64,000 nucleotides of DNA from Methylobacterium pseudosasicola (GCF_900114535.1 NZ_FOTK01000001.1:372001-436000); one strand, 5' to 3'; positions 52,150-61,272 are shown, counted from the stretch's first letter. Notes: generated by a model not told the origin, from the letters alone. A program made the numbers and translations.

Positions 52150-52722
52150 TCAGAGCGTCATCGCCGCGTGGACGGCGCTCGGCTCCAGCGGTTCCAGGAA
52201 AGCGGCGCCGATGCCGTGCTCGAAATGGCGGACGACCCGGGCCGCCCGGCTGCCGACCCGGATCGTCTCACCGATCCCCACCGCCCGGTCGATCAGCAGG
52301 CCGATGCCGGAGGCCGAGACGTTGAGGACGTGCCCTGAAAAGGACAGCCCGCATTCGAGGGTGATCTCGACGGTCTTCTGCGCCGGCACGATGCGGTGGT
52401 GACCGCGGATCGGCTCCGGACGGAAGTTTTGGGCGCGCGCCAAGGTCACGAACTGTCTCGCCAGCCCGTTGAGAGTCGCGCGACCGCCGCGGACCCCGAC
52501 GACGAAGTCCTGGCCGGCGACCTGGGTGATCCGCACCTCCAGCTGCCCGATATGGCGGATGCTGCAGGTCAGGTCCTCTCCCGCCGCCAGCCGGGCCGAC
52601 GACCGGAGCCGGATGCCCTCCGCCGTGACGTCGGCGGTCACTGCGTAGAAATCCTGCCTGCGCGGGTTCCAGCACAGAGCCGGCAACACGACGACGTGTC
52701 GTGGGCCCGCTTGGCCGGTCAT
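52150..52722 (-). CDS. Tandem PilZ-domain protein
   Basis: A 190-aa protein from ATG 52722. The C-terminal half is a canonical PilZ domain: RGHHR fits RxxxR and NVSASGIGL fits (D/N)xSxxG, the two motifs that bind cyclic di-GMP, followed by strands ending ARVVRHFEHGIGAAFLEP. The N-terminal half looks like a second, degenerate PilZ (VTADVTAEGIRLRSSARLAAGEDLTCSI) with Thr for Ser and no clear RxxxR. PilZ effectors tune motility, polysaccharide export or surface attachment. It has no other domain, so it probably acts by protein contact. Neighbours do not reveal the partner. Confidence 0.8.
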   Translation of the reverse strand: MTGQAGPRHVVVLPALCWNPRRQDFYAVTADVTAEGIRLRSSARLAAGEDLTCSIRHIGQLEVRITQVAGQDFVVGVRGGRATLNGLARQFVTLARAQNFRPEPIRGHHRIVPAQKTVEITLECGLSFSGHVLNVSASGIGLLIDRAVGIGETIRVGSRAARVVRHFEHGIGAAFLEPLEPSAVHAAMTL

Positions 52723-52963
52723 CGGTGCATTATCGCAGTTTGATCCATCGCGCGGCTTCTGCGGGGCCGAAGCCTGCGAAGAGCTTCCGGATTTCGATAA
52801 AAACGCGCCGTTTGTCGGCCGCTATCCCGTGCTGATTTCGATCTTCAACCCCTGGGCGCATCCAGGCCTCCGCAGCGGTAGCATACCGATACAGCCGGAA
52901 CTCCGGCTTCCCGCGCGCGTAACGGTCTCGCCTTCGGGCGCCCTGCGCGGGAGGAGCCGAGCC

Positions 52964-53485
52964 GTGGAGGTGATCCACAAAGACCCGCCGATGCCCGAGG
53001 AGATCGCCGCGGGCTTCTACCCAGCCTTCGAGGACGGCTGGCGCAAGGCCGAGATCGCCGGCCGCTTCGGGATGCTGGCCTTTGTGGCGATCTGTGCGCT
53101 CGGCCTCCTCGGGCACGGGCCGTTCAGCGAGCGCACCCGAACCAACGCCGACGACTCGATCACCATCCGGTACGAGCCGGTGGTCCGGTTCGGCGCCCCG
53201 ACGATCCTGCGGCTCGATACCCGCGTGCCCCCGGGGGGCGACAAAGTGGCGGTGACCATCGCCAAGAACCTCGTCGACCTGTTCGGCCTGGAGAGCATCA
53301 CGCCCCGCCCCGAGACCTGGCAGATCGCGGGCGCCAACATCCGGCTGGTCTTCCCGGTGCAGACGGGCGAGACCCGCGCGCTGATCCGCTTCACCGGATC
53401 GCCGAGCTTCCACGGCGGCGTCGACCTTACGGCCCATCTCGACGCCGGCGAGACCCTGTCCTGGTCGCAATACGCGGTGCCGTAG
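52964..53485 (+). CDS. Membrane-anchored protein of unknown function
   Basis: A 173-aa protein from GTG 52964, with GGAGGA 7 nt upstream; the frame is open further back from 52829 but lacks a ribosome site. One membrane helix (about residues 35-52, MLAFVAICALGLLG) follows a cytoplasmic stretch. The outer part is beta-rich and acidic (SITIRYEPVVRFGAPTILRLDTRVPPGGDKVAVTIAKNLVDLFGLESI) without cysteines. Its stop is 2 bp before the DUF421 gene start, so the two are surely co-transcribed. The pairing with DUF421 suggests a membrane complex, but no function is known. Confidence 0.7.
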   Translation: MEVIHKDPPMPEEIAAGFYPAFEDGWRKAEIAGRFGMLAFVAICALGLLGHGPFSERTRTNADDSITIRYEPVVRFGAPTILRLDTRVPPGGDKVAVTIAKNLVDLFGLESITPRPETWQIAGANIRLVFPVQTGETRALIRFTGSPSFHGGVDLTAHLDAGETLSWSQYAVP

Positions 53486-53487
53486 CC

Positions 53488-53928
53488 ATGAACACCGTCG
53501 TCAAGGCCGCGGCGGCCTACCTCATCGTCCTGTTCGTGATCCGGCTGATCGGGCGGCGCACGGCGAGCCAGCAGGCGCCGATCGATATGGTCGTGCTGTT
53601 CCTGTTCGGCGGCCTCAGCGTCAGCGCCGTGCTCGGCGACGACCATTCCTTCACCGGGGCCATGAGCGCGCTGCTCACGGTGGGACTGATGCACGTCGCC
53701 GTCTCCTGGCTGAAGCTCCGCTTCGTCTGGTTCGAGCGGATCGTCGACGGCACGCCGATCGTCGTCTATCGCGACGGGGTCTGGGACGAGGCGCGCATGC
53801 GGCAGCTGCGCATGCAGCAAGCCGACATCCGCACCGCCGCCCGCCAGCAGGGCCTGGACGACCTCGACAAGGTCGCGGTCGGCATCGTCGAACGCGACGG
53901 AAAGGTCTCGATCATCGAGAAGGCGTGA
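53488..53928 (+). CDS. DUF421/YetF-like membrane protein
   Basis: A 146-aa protein from ATG 53488 with three N-terminal helices and a C-terminal cytoplasmic domain. The conserved DUF421 stretches are present: YLIVLFVIRLIGRRTASQQAPIDMVVLFLFGG at the start, then GTPIVVYRDGVWDEARMRQLRMQQADIRTAARQQGLDDLDKVAVGIVERDGKVSIIEK. The usual protein is longer (about 200 aa), so this is a short member. The family is related to Bacillus YetF and spore-associated proteins with an unclear role in the membrane. It is co-transcribed with the preceding gene. Confidence 0.85.
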   Translation: MNTVVKAAAAYLIVLFVIRLIGRRTASQQAPIDMVVLFLFGGLSVSAVLGDDHSFTGAMSALLTVGLMHVAVSWLKLRFVWFERIVDGTPIVVYRDGVWDEARMRQLRMQQADIRTAARQQGLDDLDKVAVGIVERDGKVSIIEKA

Positions 53929-54102
53929 AGGGATCGGCAGGGCCAACCGTCAGCCGCGACATGGGTGCTCGACGCCGCCGGCCATCTGAATACAAGATAC
54001 CAACATGCGCTGCCGCCGGGGCGGCGTGGCCGGATCGTTGCACCGCCCCCCCATCGTCGCGCGGCGCAGACATCGACGCGATCGCACAGGACAGGATTTC
54101 CC

Positions 54103-55704
54103 GTGAGAGATTTCTCCGCACCCGGGCGCTCCCCGGTCTATGCCGCGAACGCCGCCGTCGCGACCTCGCACCCGCTGGCGACCCTGACGGCCATCGAGAT
54201 CCTGCGCGCGGGCGGCAACGCCGTCGATGCCGGCATCGCGGCGGTGGCGGTGCAATGCGTGGTCGATCCGCTGATGACCGGCATCGGCGGCGACTGCTTC
54301 TCGCTCTACGCGCCGGCGGGTGCCTCCGTGCCGATCGCGCTGGACGGCTCGGGCCGGGCCCCGGCCGCGGCTACGCCCGACTGGTACGCCGAGCACGGCG
54401 TCGCCATCACGCCGACTTCGCCGCACGCGGTCACGGTGCCGGGGGCGGTGGGCGCCTGGGACCTGCTGGTCCGCCAGCACGGCACCCGTCCCTTGAGCGA
54501 GCTGCTCCAGCCGGCCATCGGCTATGCTGAGAACGGCTTCGTGATTCAGCAGCGCGTCGGCTGGGACTGGCAGCGCTGCGTCCCCCGGGTCGCGGGCGAT
54601 CCCCACGCCGCCGCGACCTACCTGGTCGGCGGTGAAGCCCCGGCGATCGGCAGCGTCTTCCGCCTGCCGAAGCTCGCGGCGACGCTCCGGCGCATCGCCG
54701 AGGAGGGTCCGCGCGGCTTCTATGAAGGGCCGGTGGCCGACGACATGGTCCGGCGCCTCAACGAACTCGGCGGCCTGCACACCGCCGAAGATTTCGCCGC
54801 CGCGCGTCCGGACGTGGTCACGCCGGTCTCCACCCGCTACCGCGGCTACGACGTCTACGAGTGCCCGCCCGCCGGTCAGGGGCTGGCCACCCTGATGATG
54901 CTGAACGTGCTCTCCCATTATGATGTGGGTGCGCTGTCGGACCTCGACCGGCTCCACCTGTTCGCCGAGACCTGCAAGCAGGCCTATCACCACCGCGACG
55001 TGCTATTCGGCGACGCCGACCTCGCCCGGGTGCCGGTGGAGCACCTGCTCTCGGACGCCTGGAAGGCCGCCGCCCATGGGGCGATCGACATGAGCCGGGC
55101 GCGGCCGCCCAAAATCTATCCCGAGATCGCTCGGGAGGTCGCGGAAGGGCGCGCCCACAAGGACACGGTCTATCTCTGCGTGGTCGATCGGGACGGCAAC
55201 GCGCTGTCGCTGATCAACTCGGTGTTCCAGGGCTTCGGCTCGGGGATCCTGGCGCCGGAGAGCGGCGTGCTGCTGCACAACCGCGGCCTGTCTTTCCGCA
55301 CGGAGGCCGGGCACCCGAACAGCATCGGGCCGGGCAAGCGGCCGATGCACACGATCATCCCGGGCATGCTGATGAAGAACGGCCAAGCGGTCGCGCCCTT
55401 CGGTGTGATGGGCGGCCATTACCAGGCCATGGGCCATGTCGAACTGCTGTCGGGCCTCCTCGACCGGGGCCTCGACGTGCAGGAAGCGCTCGATGCCCCG
55501 CGCAGCTTCGCCTATGGCGGCAGCCTGGAACTGGAGGGCGGCATCCCCGACGCCGCAATGGCCGGCCTGATCGAACGCGGCCACCCGGCGATCCGGGCGC
55601 CGCTGCCGCTCGGCGGCGGCCAGATCATCTGGATCGACCGCGCAGCCGGCACGCTGGTGGCCGGCTCTGACCCGCGCAAGGACGGGGCGGCTTTGGGGTA
55701 TTGA
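54103..55704 (+). CDS. ggt: Gamma-glutamyltransferase family protein
   Basis: A 533-aa protein; GTG 54103 (MRDFSAPGRSPVYA) is preferred over longer frames, with AGGA 8 nt upstream. The N-terminal nucleophile fold is seen: NAAVATSHPLATLTAIEILRAGGNAVDAGIAAVAVQCVVDPLMTGIGGDCF. The self-cleavage and catalytic Thr355 begins TVYLCVVDRDGNALSLINSVFQGFGSG, and the small subunit has NRGLSFRTEAGHPNSIGPGKRPMHTIIP. It lacks an obvious signal peptide, unlike periplasmic GGT. It may cleave glutathione or gamma-glutamyl amides, or be one of the family's acylases. It follows the DUF421 gene by 174 bp. Confidence 0.88.
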   Translation: MRDFSAPGRSPVYAANAAVATSHPLATLTAIEILRAGGNAVDAGIAAVAVQCVVDPLMTGIGGDCFSLYAPAGASVPIALDGSGRAPAAATPDWYAEHGVAITPTSPHAVTVPGAVGAWDLLVRQHGTRPLSELLQPAIGYAENGFVIQQRVGWDWQRCVPRVAGDPHAAATYLVGGEAPAIGSVFRLPKLAATLRRIAEEGPRGFYEGPVADDMVRRLNELGGLHTAEDFAAARPDVVTPVSTRYRGYDVYECPPAGQGLATLMMLNVLSHYDVGALSDLDRLHLFAETCKQAYHHRDVLFGDADLARVPVEHLLSDAWKAAAHGAIDMSRARPPKIYPEIAREVAEGRAHKDTVYLCVVDRDGNALSLINSVFQGFGSGILAPESGVLLHNRGLSFRTEAGHPNSIGPGKRPMHTIIPGMLMKNGQAVAPFGVMGGHYQAMGHVELLSGLLDRGLDVQEALDAPRSFAYGGSLELEGGIPDAAMAGLIERGHPAIRAPLPLGGGQIIWIDRAAGTLVAGSDPRKDGAALGY

Positions 55705-55835
55705 GGGGCAAGGGGGCCGCCTTCGCGGCGACCGGACCAAAGGTGTCCGACGCAAAGAGGAGCCCCTCTCCCGTGCGGACTGGCGGATTCACGCATCATG
55801 TTCGGTCGTAAGCGCCGGAAACACCACGCGTTTTA

Positions 55836-55942
55836 CCTTCCCCCTTGCGGGGAGGGGGGCAGGGGTGGGGGTGGTGCAGGAGGCACCGTCACGCGCAATC
55901 CTGAGCGACCCCCACCTCCGACTCTTCCCCGCAAGGGGGAGG
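55836..55942. repeat. Large imperfect inverted repeat of a C/G-rich element
   Basis: CCTTCCCCCTTGCGGGGAGG (55836-55855) is mirrored by CTCTTCCCCGCAAGGGGGAG (55922-55941), with further pairing inside (GGGTGGGGG and CCCCCACC). A single half-copy is at 28016-28039. It looks like a small repetitive intergenic element. Confidence 0.7.
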
Positions 55943-56053
55943 AGCGCGCGTCGCGCCTTCCACCAGCCGATGTGTGAACATCGTAGCCCGTGCGGGAGGG
56001 GGCCTGGATAAGGGGTGCGACCTCGCTGGAAAGACCGGATCCCCCAACTCAAC

Positions 56054-56077
56054 CCTCGCCCCGCAAGCGGGGCGAGG
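56054..56077. terminator. Hairpin downstream of phaC
   Basis: Perfect 11-bp arms CCTCGCCCCGC and GCGGGGCGAGG with only AA in the loop, 100 bp past the phaC stop. There is no T-run on either strand. Confidence 0.45.
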
Positions 56078-56177
56078 AGATGATTGCCCGCACGCCTCAG
56101 CGAACGCGCAGGCCTTTGCACAGCCGGCCCGAACCCACTCCATCAATCCGCAAGCTGCGCGGCCCGCGGGTCCCCCT

Positions 56178-58025
56178 TCAGGCCCGCATCCGCACATAAG
56201 TCCCCGGCGCCGGGCCGAGTGATGGGAGCGCGTCGCCGCCGGGCTTGCGGGCCGGGACGCGCTCGGGGGCCTGGGCTTCGATCCATTGAAACCAGTAAGG
56301 CCACCACGAGCCCTTGGTCTCGGCCGCTGCCGCGATCCAGTCCTTCAACTCGCCCTTGACCGGACCGCCGGTCCAGTAGCCGTATTTCGGCTTGTAGGGC
56401 GGGTTGACCACCCCGGCGATGTGGCCGGAGCCGGCCAGCACGTAATCGACCTTGCCGCCGAAGGTCTTGGAACCCTCGAACACTGAGATCGCCGGAGCGA
56501 TGTGGTCCTCTCGGGTGGCGAGATTGAAGATCGGGACCTGAACTTTCTTCAGGTCGAGCCGGACGTTGCCGAGCACCATCCGGCCCTGGGCCAGGCTGTT
56601 CTCGAGATAGCAATTGCGCAGGTAGAACGAGTGATTGGCCGCCGGCATCCGGGTGGCGTCGGAATTCCAGTACAGAAGGTCGAACGCCGAGGGCGGCTTG
56701 CCCTTGATGTAGTTGTTGACGACGTAGGACCAGATCATGTCGTTCGGCCGCAGCATGTTGAAGGCGTTGGCCATGCGGCTCCCCTCCAAGTAGCCCCGCT
56801 CGGCCATCCGCGCCTCGACCTGACGGATCTGCTCCTCATCGGCGAAGACCTTGAGGTCGCCCGCATGGGTGAAATCGACCTGTGTGGTCAGCAGGGTCGC
56901 GCTCTTGATCCGGCGGTTGCCGGTGGCGGCCTGCATGGCGAGCGTCACCGCGAGCAGGGTCCCTCCGACGCAATAGCCGGCCGCATGCACCTCGGTCTCG
57001 CCGGTGGCGACGCCGATCGCGTCGATCGCCGCCTCAATGCCCTCGCGCATGTAGGACTCGAAATCCTTGTCGGCGTGGCGGGCATCCGGGTTCACCCAGG
57101 AGATGCAGAACACCGTCAGCCCCTGATCGACCATCCACTTCAGGAAGCTCTTCTGGGGATTGAGGTCGAGGATGTAGAACTTGTTGATCCAGGGCGGCAC
57201 CATCAGGAACGGCCGCTTGAGTACGGTCTCGGTGGTGGGCGCGTACTGGATCAGCTCGATCAGGTCGTTGCGGAACACCACCTCACCGGGGGTCACGGCG
57301 ATGTTGCGCCCGACCTCGAATCCGCTCGGATCGGTCTGGCGGACCCGCAGCTGCCCGCCGCCGGCCGCCAGATCCTCCTCGTACATCTTCAGGCCGCGGA
57401 CGAGATTGGCGCCGCTCTCCTGCAGGGTGTGGCGGATCAGCTCCGGGTTGGTCGGCAGGAAGTTCGACGGCGACAGCATGCTGGTGAGCTGGCGCAGGTA
57501 GAACTGCGCCTTGTGGTGGGTGTGCTCGTCGATGCCCTGGGCTTCGTCGACGAGACTCTCGGCCCAGCGGGTCGCGATCAGGTAGCCCTGCTTGATGAAG
57601 TCGAAATACGGGTTGGTCGACCACTCGGAATCGCTGAAGCGCCCGTCCCGGGGCTCGGGCACCGCCACCGGGTCGGCCGGCTGGCCCTGGAGCCGCATGT
57701 AGGTGGTGCCCCACAGGGTCAGGAAGGCCTGGGACAGCTTCGCCTGCGCCTCGGCGCTTCGGTTCGGGTCCGCCAGCCACGATTCGGCGATCTGCCCGAG
57801 GGTCTTGACCGCCTCGTTAATTTCACCGGAGGGAGCGCCGGCCTGGGCCTCGGGCGTGAGCATGCGGGCGGCGCTGCGTCCCAGCGCTTCCACGAACTGC
57901 CCGGCATTGCGCGACAGGGCCTCGATATCCGGCATCGGCGGGGTGATGCCGTCCGGCAGGGCGCCGTTCGCCAGGGATGTCCGAGCGGCAGCCTGGTCCG
58001 GCGCCTGCGTCCGCGGGCTCGTCAC
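56178..58025 (-). CDS. phaC: Class I poly(3-hydroxyalkanoate) synthase PhaC
   Basis: A 615-aa enzyme with a GTG start at 58025 and GGAGG 6 nt upstream. The N-terminal PhaC domain has a disordered Ala-rich lead-in, then TNPYFDFIKQGYLIATRWAESLVDEAQGIDEHTHHKAQFYLRQLTSMLSPSNFLPTNPELIRHTL. The lipase-like box is GYCVGGTLLA, with Cys in place of Ser. The catalytic Asp lies in the C-terminal third and His in SGHIAGVVNPP. It joins 3-hydroxyacyl-CoA units into PHB granules, the carbon store of methylotrophs. phaA and phaB are not nearby. Confidence 0.95.
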   Translation of the reverse strand: MTSPRTQAPDQAAARTSLANGALPDGITPPMPDIEALSRNAGQFVEALGRSAARMLTPEAQAGAPSGEINEAVKTLGQIAESWLADPNRSAEAQAKLSQAFLTLWGTTYMRLQGQPADPVAVPEPRDGRFSDSEWSTNPYFDFIKQGYLIATRWAESLVDEAQGIDEHTHHKAQFYLRQLTSMLSPSNFLPTNPELIRHTLQESGANLVRGLKMYEEDLAAGGGQLRVRQTDPSGFEVGRNIAVTPGEVVFRNDLIELIQYAPTTETVLKRPFLMVPPWINKFYILDLNPQKSFLKWMVDQGLTVFCISWVNPDARHADKDFESYMREGIEAAIDAIGVATGETEVHAAGYCVGGTLLAVTLAMQAATGNRRIKSATLLTTQVDFTHAGDLKVFADEEQIRQVEARMAERGYLEGSRMANAFNMLRPNDMIWSYVVNNYIKGKPPSAFDLLYWNSDATRMPAANHSFYLRNCYLENSLAQGRMVLGNVRLDLKKVQVPIFNLATREDHIAPAISVFEGSKTFGGKVDYVLAGSGHIAGVVNPPYKPKYGYWTGGPVKGELKDWIAAAAETKGSWWPYWFQWIEAQAPERVPARKPGGDALPSLGPAPGTYVRMRA

Positions 58026-58179
58026 GCGTGCCTCCCTGTGTATGTTTCGGCTCGACTGATCATGAGCCTCGTTTCCGACAAATTAGGGAGCGAGCGAGAG
58101 GTTGCACCAGCCCGGTTGCGCAGGTCGTCGAAACATCCGGGCGTTCTTCTCATACCTTTGTGTCCAGGCCTTTGTGCCC

Positions 58180-58587
58180 ATGCGCCGCGCCTTTTTGAAG
58201 CCTGACCTGCTCGCCGCCCGGCTCTTCGGTGGCCGGGGACCGGCGCCGGCCATCGCCGCAACGGTCCTGGGCCTGCTCGCGGCGCCGCTCGCCGCCTGCT
58301 CGGGGGATGCGGTGCGCACGCTCGCCACCGATGCCGGCTACGGCCCCCGGGTCGTGGCCGCTCCGGATTTCGTGACCGAATCGCGCAGCAAGGAGGCGCC
58401 GGCCTTCATGCCGGTGGGAGTCGATGCGCCGAAGCGCCCGGTCCGGGCCAAGTCGTCCGAGGGTCAGAAGGCGCTGGAGGCCGAACTCGAAGGCGCCCGC
58501 GGCCGCAACGAGTCCCGCGGGCGCGCCGCCGAGAGCGCCGGCCGGGGAGCGGCCGCGGCGATCAAGCCCGCACCGGCGGCGCAATAA
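58180..58587 (+). CDS. Small lipoprotein of unknown function
   Basis: A 135-aa protein from ATG 58180, with a lipoprotein signal: a hydrophobic segment (AIAATVLGLLAAPLAAC) ending in a lipobox (LAAC) with Cys at about residue 40. The mature part is short, polar and low complexity, rich in Ala, Arg, Glu and Lys, without a known domain. It includes GYGPRVVAAPDFVTESRSKEAPAFMPVG, which may be a family-specific patch. It is divergent from phaC and 79 bp before alaC. A longer start at 58102 is open but not needed. Confidence 0.6.
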   Translation: MRRAFLKPDLLAARLFGGRGPAPAIAATVLGLLAAPLAACSGDAVRTLATDAGYGPRVVAAPDFVTESRSKEAPAFMPVGVDAPKRPVRAKSSEGQKALEAELEGARGRNESRGRAAESAGRGAAAAIKPAPAAQ

Positions 58588-58666
58588 CGCGCCCGGTCCG
58601 ACCCGGATTTTTGAGGGTCGGCGGCGGCGCGCAACTCTGCTAGAGCGATTCGTTCGCGCGCCCGCC

Positions 58667-59929
58667 ATGAACGAGAGACGCCAGATTCGGGACGCGCCGA
58701 TGGACACGCCGATGACCGATTTCCACCGCATCAAGCGCCTGCCGCCCTACGTGTTCGAGCAGGTCAACCGGATCAAGGCAACCGCCCGAGCTCAGGGCGC
58801 CGACATCATCGATCTCGGCATGGGCAACCCGGACCTCGACGCCCCCAAGCACGTCATCGCCAAGCTGTGCGAGACGGCCGGGCGCCCGCGGACCGACCGC
58901 TATTCTGCCTCCAAGGGCATCGCCGGGCTGCGCAAGGCCCAGGCCGGCTACTACCAGCGCCGCTTCGGCGTGAGCCTCAACCCCGACACCCAGGTGGTAG
59001 CGACGTTGGGCTCGAAGGAGGGCTTCGCCAACATGGCCCAGGCGATCACCGCTCCGGGCGATGTCGTGCTGGTGCCGAACCCGAGCTATCCGATCCACGC
59101 CTTCGGCTTCCTGATGGCCGGCGGCGTGATCCGCTCCGTCCCGGCCGAGCCGACCCCGGCCATGTTCCCGGCCCTCGAGCGGGCCATGCGCCACTCGATC
59201 CCCAAGCCGGTCGCCCTGGTGGTCTGCTACCCCTCGAACCCGACCGCCTACGTGGCCGATCTCGACTTCTACCGGGACCTCGTCGCCTTCGCGAAGCAGC
59301 ACGAGCTGATCCTGCTCTCGGATCTCGCCTACGCGGAGGTCTATTTCGACGGCAAGCCGCCGCCCTCGGTCCTGCAGGTCCCGGGCGCGATCGACTGCAC
59401 GGTGGAGTTCACCTCCCTGTCGAAGACCTATTCCATGGCCGGCTGGCGCATGGGCTTCGCGGTGGGCAACGAGCGCCTGCTGGCGGCGCTCTCCCGGGTG
59501 AAGTCGTATCTCGATTACGGCGCCTTCACGCCGATCCAGGTCGCCGCCACCGCGGCCCTCAACGGCCCGGACGATTGCATCGACGAGATGCGGGCGACCT
59601 ACCGCAAGCGCCGCGACGCGCTGGTGGAATCCTTCGGCAAGGCCGGCTGGACCATCCCGGCGCCGGCGGCCTCGATGTTCGCTTGGGTGCCGATCCCGGA
59701 CCGCTACCGGGAGATGGGCAGCCTCGAATTCTCGAAGCTGCTGCTCGAGAAGTCCGACGTCGCCGTGGCGCCTGGCATCGGCTTCGGCGAGTTCGGCGAC
59801 GAGTATGTCCGCATCGCCCTCGTCGAGAACGAGCAGCGGATCCGGCAGGCCGCGCGCAACATTCGCCGGTTCTTCGACGGCGGCGACAAGACTCTGCACA
59901 ACGTCGTGCCGATGGCCCGGGCCGTCTGA
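58667..59929 (+). CDS. alaC: Glutamate-pyruvate/alanine aminotransferase (AlaC-like)
   Basis: A 420-aa class I/II PLP aminotransferase; ATG 58667 is used, though 58700 and 58712 are near and closer to AlaC length. Alignment from memory with Escherichia coli AlaC is close along the whole chain: RIKRLPPYVFEQVNRIK, GMGNPDLDAPKHVIAKLCE, GSKEGFANMAQAI, VPNPSYPIHAFGF, and the PLP-lysine motif SLSKTYSMAGWRMGF with Lys253. LL-diaminopimelate aminotransferases are close relatives, so the lysine pathway cannot be excluded. It catalyses transfer of an amino group between glutamate and pyruvate or a similar keto acid in the cytosol. Confidence 0.85.
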   Translation: MNERRQIRDAPMDTPMTDFHRIKRLPPYVFEQVNRIKATARAQGADIIDLGMGNPDLDAPKHVIAKLCETAGRPRTDRYSASKGIAGLRKAQAGYYQRRFGVSLNPDTQVVATLGSKEGFANMAQAITAPGDVVLVPNPSYPIHAFGFLMAGGVIRSVPAEPTPAMFPALERAMRHSIPKPVALVVCYPSNPTAYVADLDFYRDLVAFAKQHELILLSDLAYAEVYFDGKPPPSVLQVPGAIDCTVEFTSLSKTYSMAGWRMGFAVGNERLLAALSRVKSYLDYGAFTPIQVAATAALNGPDDCIDEMRATYRKRRDALVESFGKAGWTIPAPAASMFAWVPIPDRYREMGSLEFSKLLLEKSDVAVAPGIGFGEFGDEYVRIALVENEQRIRQAARNIRRFFDGGDKTLHNVVPMARAV

Positions 59930-60059
59930 GGCTGCTCCGATTGTTGCCGGCGGGCGACAGGCGCCGTCAAAGGCGCCGCCGTCCCCCGCCGGCGCTTGTC
60001 AGAGCGGATCGCGATGCGCAGGGTCGGGGACGGGGGTCCTCCCGCGTCCCGAGAGTTGC

Positions 60060-60272
60060 ATGCGCCGCCTGAACCTCATCGCCGCCCTGCTGCTCGCCGC
60101 CGCGGCCTCGGCCTGCGCGCCGAACCCGATCATCGCTCGGGATCCGGTGCCGGCGCCGGGCCCGACGGATGTCTACGCGTGCGATTCCAAGCCGTTGCCG
60201 GTCAACGCCTTCATCTCGGATTGCCGGCCGGTGCCGGCGAGCCCGCAGGTCGTTCTGCGCGCCCGCGGCTGA
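60060..60272 (+). CDS. Very small lipoprotein
   Basis: A 70-aa protein from ATG 60060. The signal LIAALLLAAAASAC has a lipobox with Cys at about residue 19. The mature part is a short Pro/Ala-rich peptide with two further cysteines (YACDSK and SDCRPV) that may form a disulfide bond. I recognise no family. Two small exported-protein genes follow one another here (this and the one at 60379), both after alaC and in the same direction. Confidence 0.55.
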   Translation: MRRLNLIAALLLAAAASACAPNPIIARDPVPAPGPTDVYACDSKPLPVNAFISDCRPVPASPQVVLRARG

Positions 60273-60378
60273 GCAGATTCCGGTAACCGGTCGATCCGCA
60301 TGCGCCGGACAGGCCGTCCGCAATAAGCTAGAGTGTTGGCCTGATGCCGGCCCGGCCGGCCCCGTGACGGAGCATTGC

Positions 60379-60732
60379 GTGAGCACCAAGACCCTGATCG
60401 CCGCCGGACTGCTCGGTCTCGTCGCCCAGGCTGCCGCCGCCGAGCCGGCCTTCCCGCCGGGAGTCCCGCAGCCGCGCGCCTACGTGTTCACCGCCCCCAA
60501 TGGCCCGACGGTGCTGCAGGCCGAGGGCTGCTGCCAGGTGGTGGTGCCGCCGGGCCGCCCCGATCTCGCCGTGCCGCCCGTCCCGGTGGCCCAGGTCATG
60601 AACGGCGGCGGCTTCGGCTATACCGGCTTCGACTATTACAACGACCAGATCACCGAGGGTCGCTTCGGCGCGCAGCGGCGCCCGAAGGAGTTCGTGATCG
60701 CTCCGTCCTACATCGTGCCGCCGCGCTACTGA
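60379..60732 (+). CDS. Small exported protein of unknown function
   Basis: A 117-aa protein from GTG 60379, with GGAG 6 nt upstream (GTG 60364 is an alternative). A signal peptide (TLIAAGLLGLVAQAAAAEP) is followed by an aromatic- and glycine-rich chain: FPPGVPQPRAYVFTAPNGPTVLQAEGCCQVVVPPGRPDL, then NGGGFGYTGFDYYNDQITEGRFGAQRRPKEFVIAPSYIVPPRY. The adjacent cysteine pair (CC) and the Tyr/Phe-rich tail are distinctive. I do not know the family. Placement after the tiny lipoprotein, with a 106-bp gap, suggests a shared envelope role. Confidence 0.6.
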   Translation: MSTKTLIAAGLLGLVAQAAAAEPAFPPGVPQPRAYVFTAPNGPTVLQAEGCCQVVVPPGRPDLAVPPVPVAQVMNGGGFGYTGFDYYNDQITEGRFGAQRRPKEFVIAPSYIVPPRY

Positions 60733-60747
60733 GCCGAACGCGGGGCC

Positions 60748-61086
60748 TCAATCCTTGTGCGGATCGTGGCCCCAGTTCATCAGCGACATCCGCCACGGCG
60801 AGTCGGGGTCCTTCTTGGCCTCGCCGCCCTGCTTGAGATGGCGGTGCACGTAGCCCACGACCTTGCGCATGGCGGCGTAGTCGTCGTCGGTCAGGTCCGC
60901 CTTCTTCTTGTCCTTGATCGCCAGGATGCGCCGGCCCATCGCGTGGCCCGTGGATTCGTCGCCGTCCTTCTTCTGGCCGACCGTTTTGCTGGCCTCGCCG
61001 TCGAGGTGCTTGCGCAACGCCGCCGGCGTCATGTTGACGGCCTCGTTGAAATCACTCCACGTCGCCGCGTGATCGTCGTCCGCCAT
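60748..61086 (-). CDS. DUF3140-family small protein
   Basis: A 112-aa protein from ATG 61086, with GAGG 8 nt upstream. It is polar and charged with no membrane segment. The pattern ATWSDFNEAVNMTPAALRKHLDGEASKTVGQKKDGDESTGHAMGRRILAIKDKKKADLTDDDYAAMRKVVGYVHRHLKQGG is the DUF3140 signature, a family of unknown function often near DNA-end-joining or stress genes in other bacteria. The C-terminal SPWRMSLMNWGHDP is conserved there. It is divergent from prfB. It converges on the small exported-protein gene with a 15-bp gap. Confidence 0.85.
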   Translation of the reverse strand: MADDDHAATWSDFNEAVNMTPAALRKHLDGEASKTVGQKKDGDESTGHAMGRRILAIKDKKKADLTDDDYAAMRKVVGYVHRHLKQGGEAKKDPDSPWRMSLMNWGHDPHKD

Positions 61087-61272
61087 CCGGGCTGCCTCCG
61101 CGTTCCTGCCTGATCGTCCCGGACAACGCAACGGCCGCCGACCGGCTCGCGCCCCACCCTGCGGTCGGGCGCCGCACGCATCCCGCGGTGACGGCCCATC
61201 CGGCGTTTACAGGGCGGCATCCGGCGGGTATCACCCCGGCCCAACCGATCATCCTCTTTCCCGAAAAACCAA

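Larger units (their letters stand above)
55705..56177. other. Intergenic region with repeats between ggt and phaC
   Basis: 473 bp between converging genes, without a supported gene. It holds the inverted repeat pair at 55836-55942 and the hairpin at 56054-56077. Confidence 0.6.
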
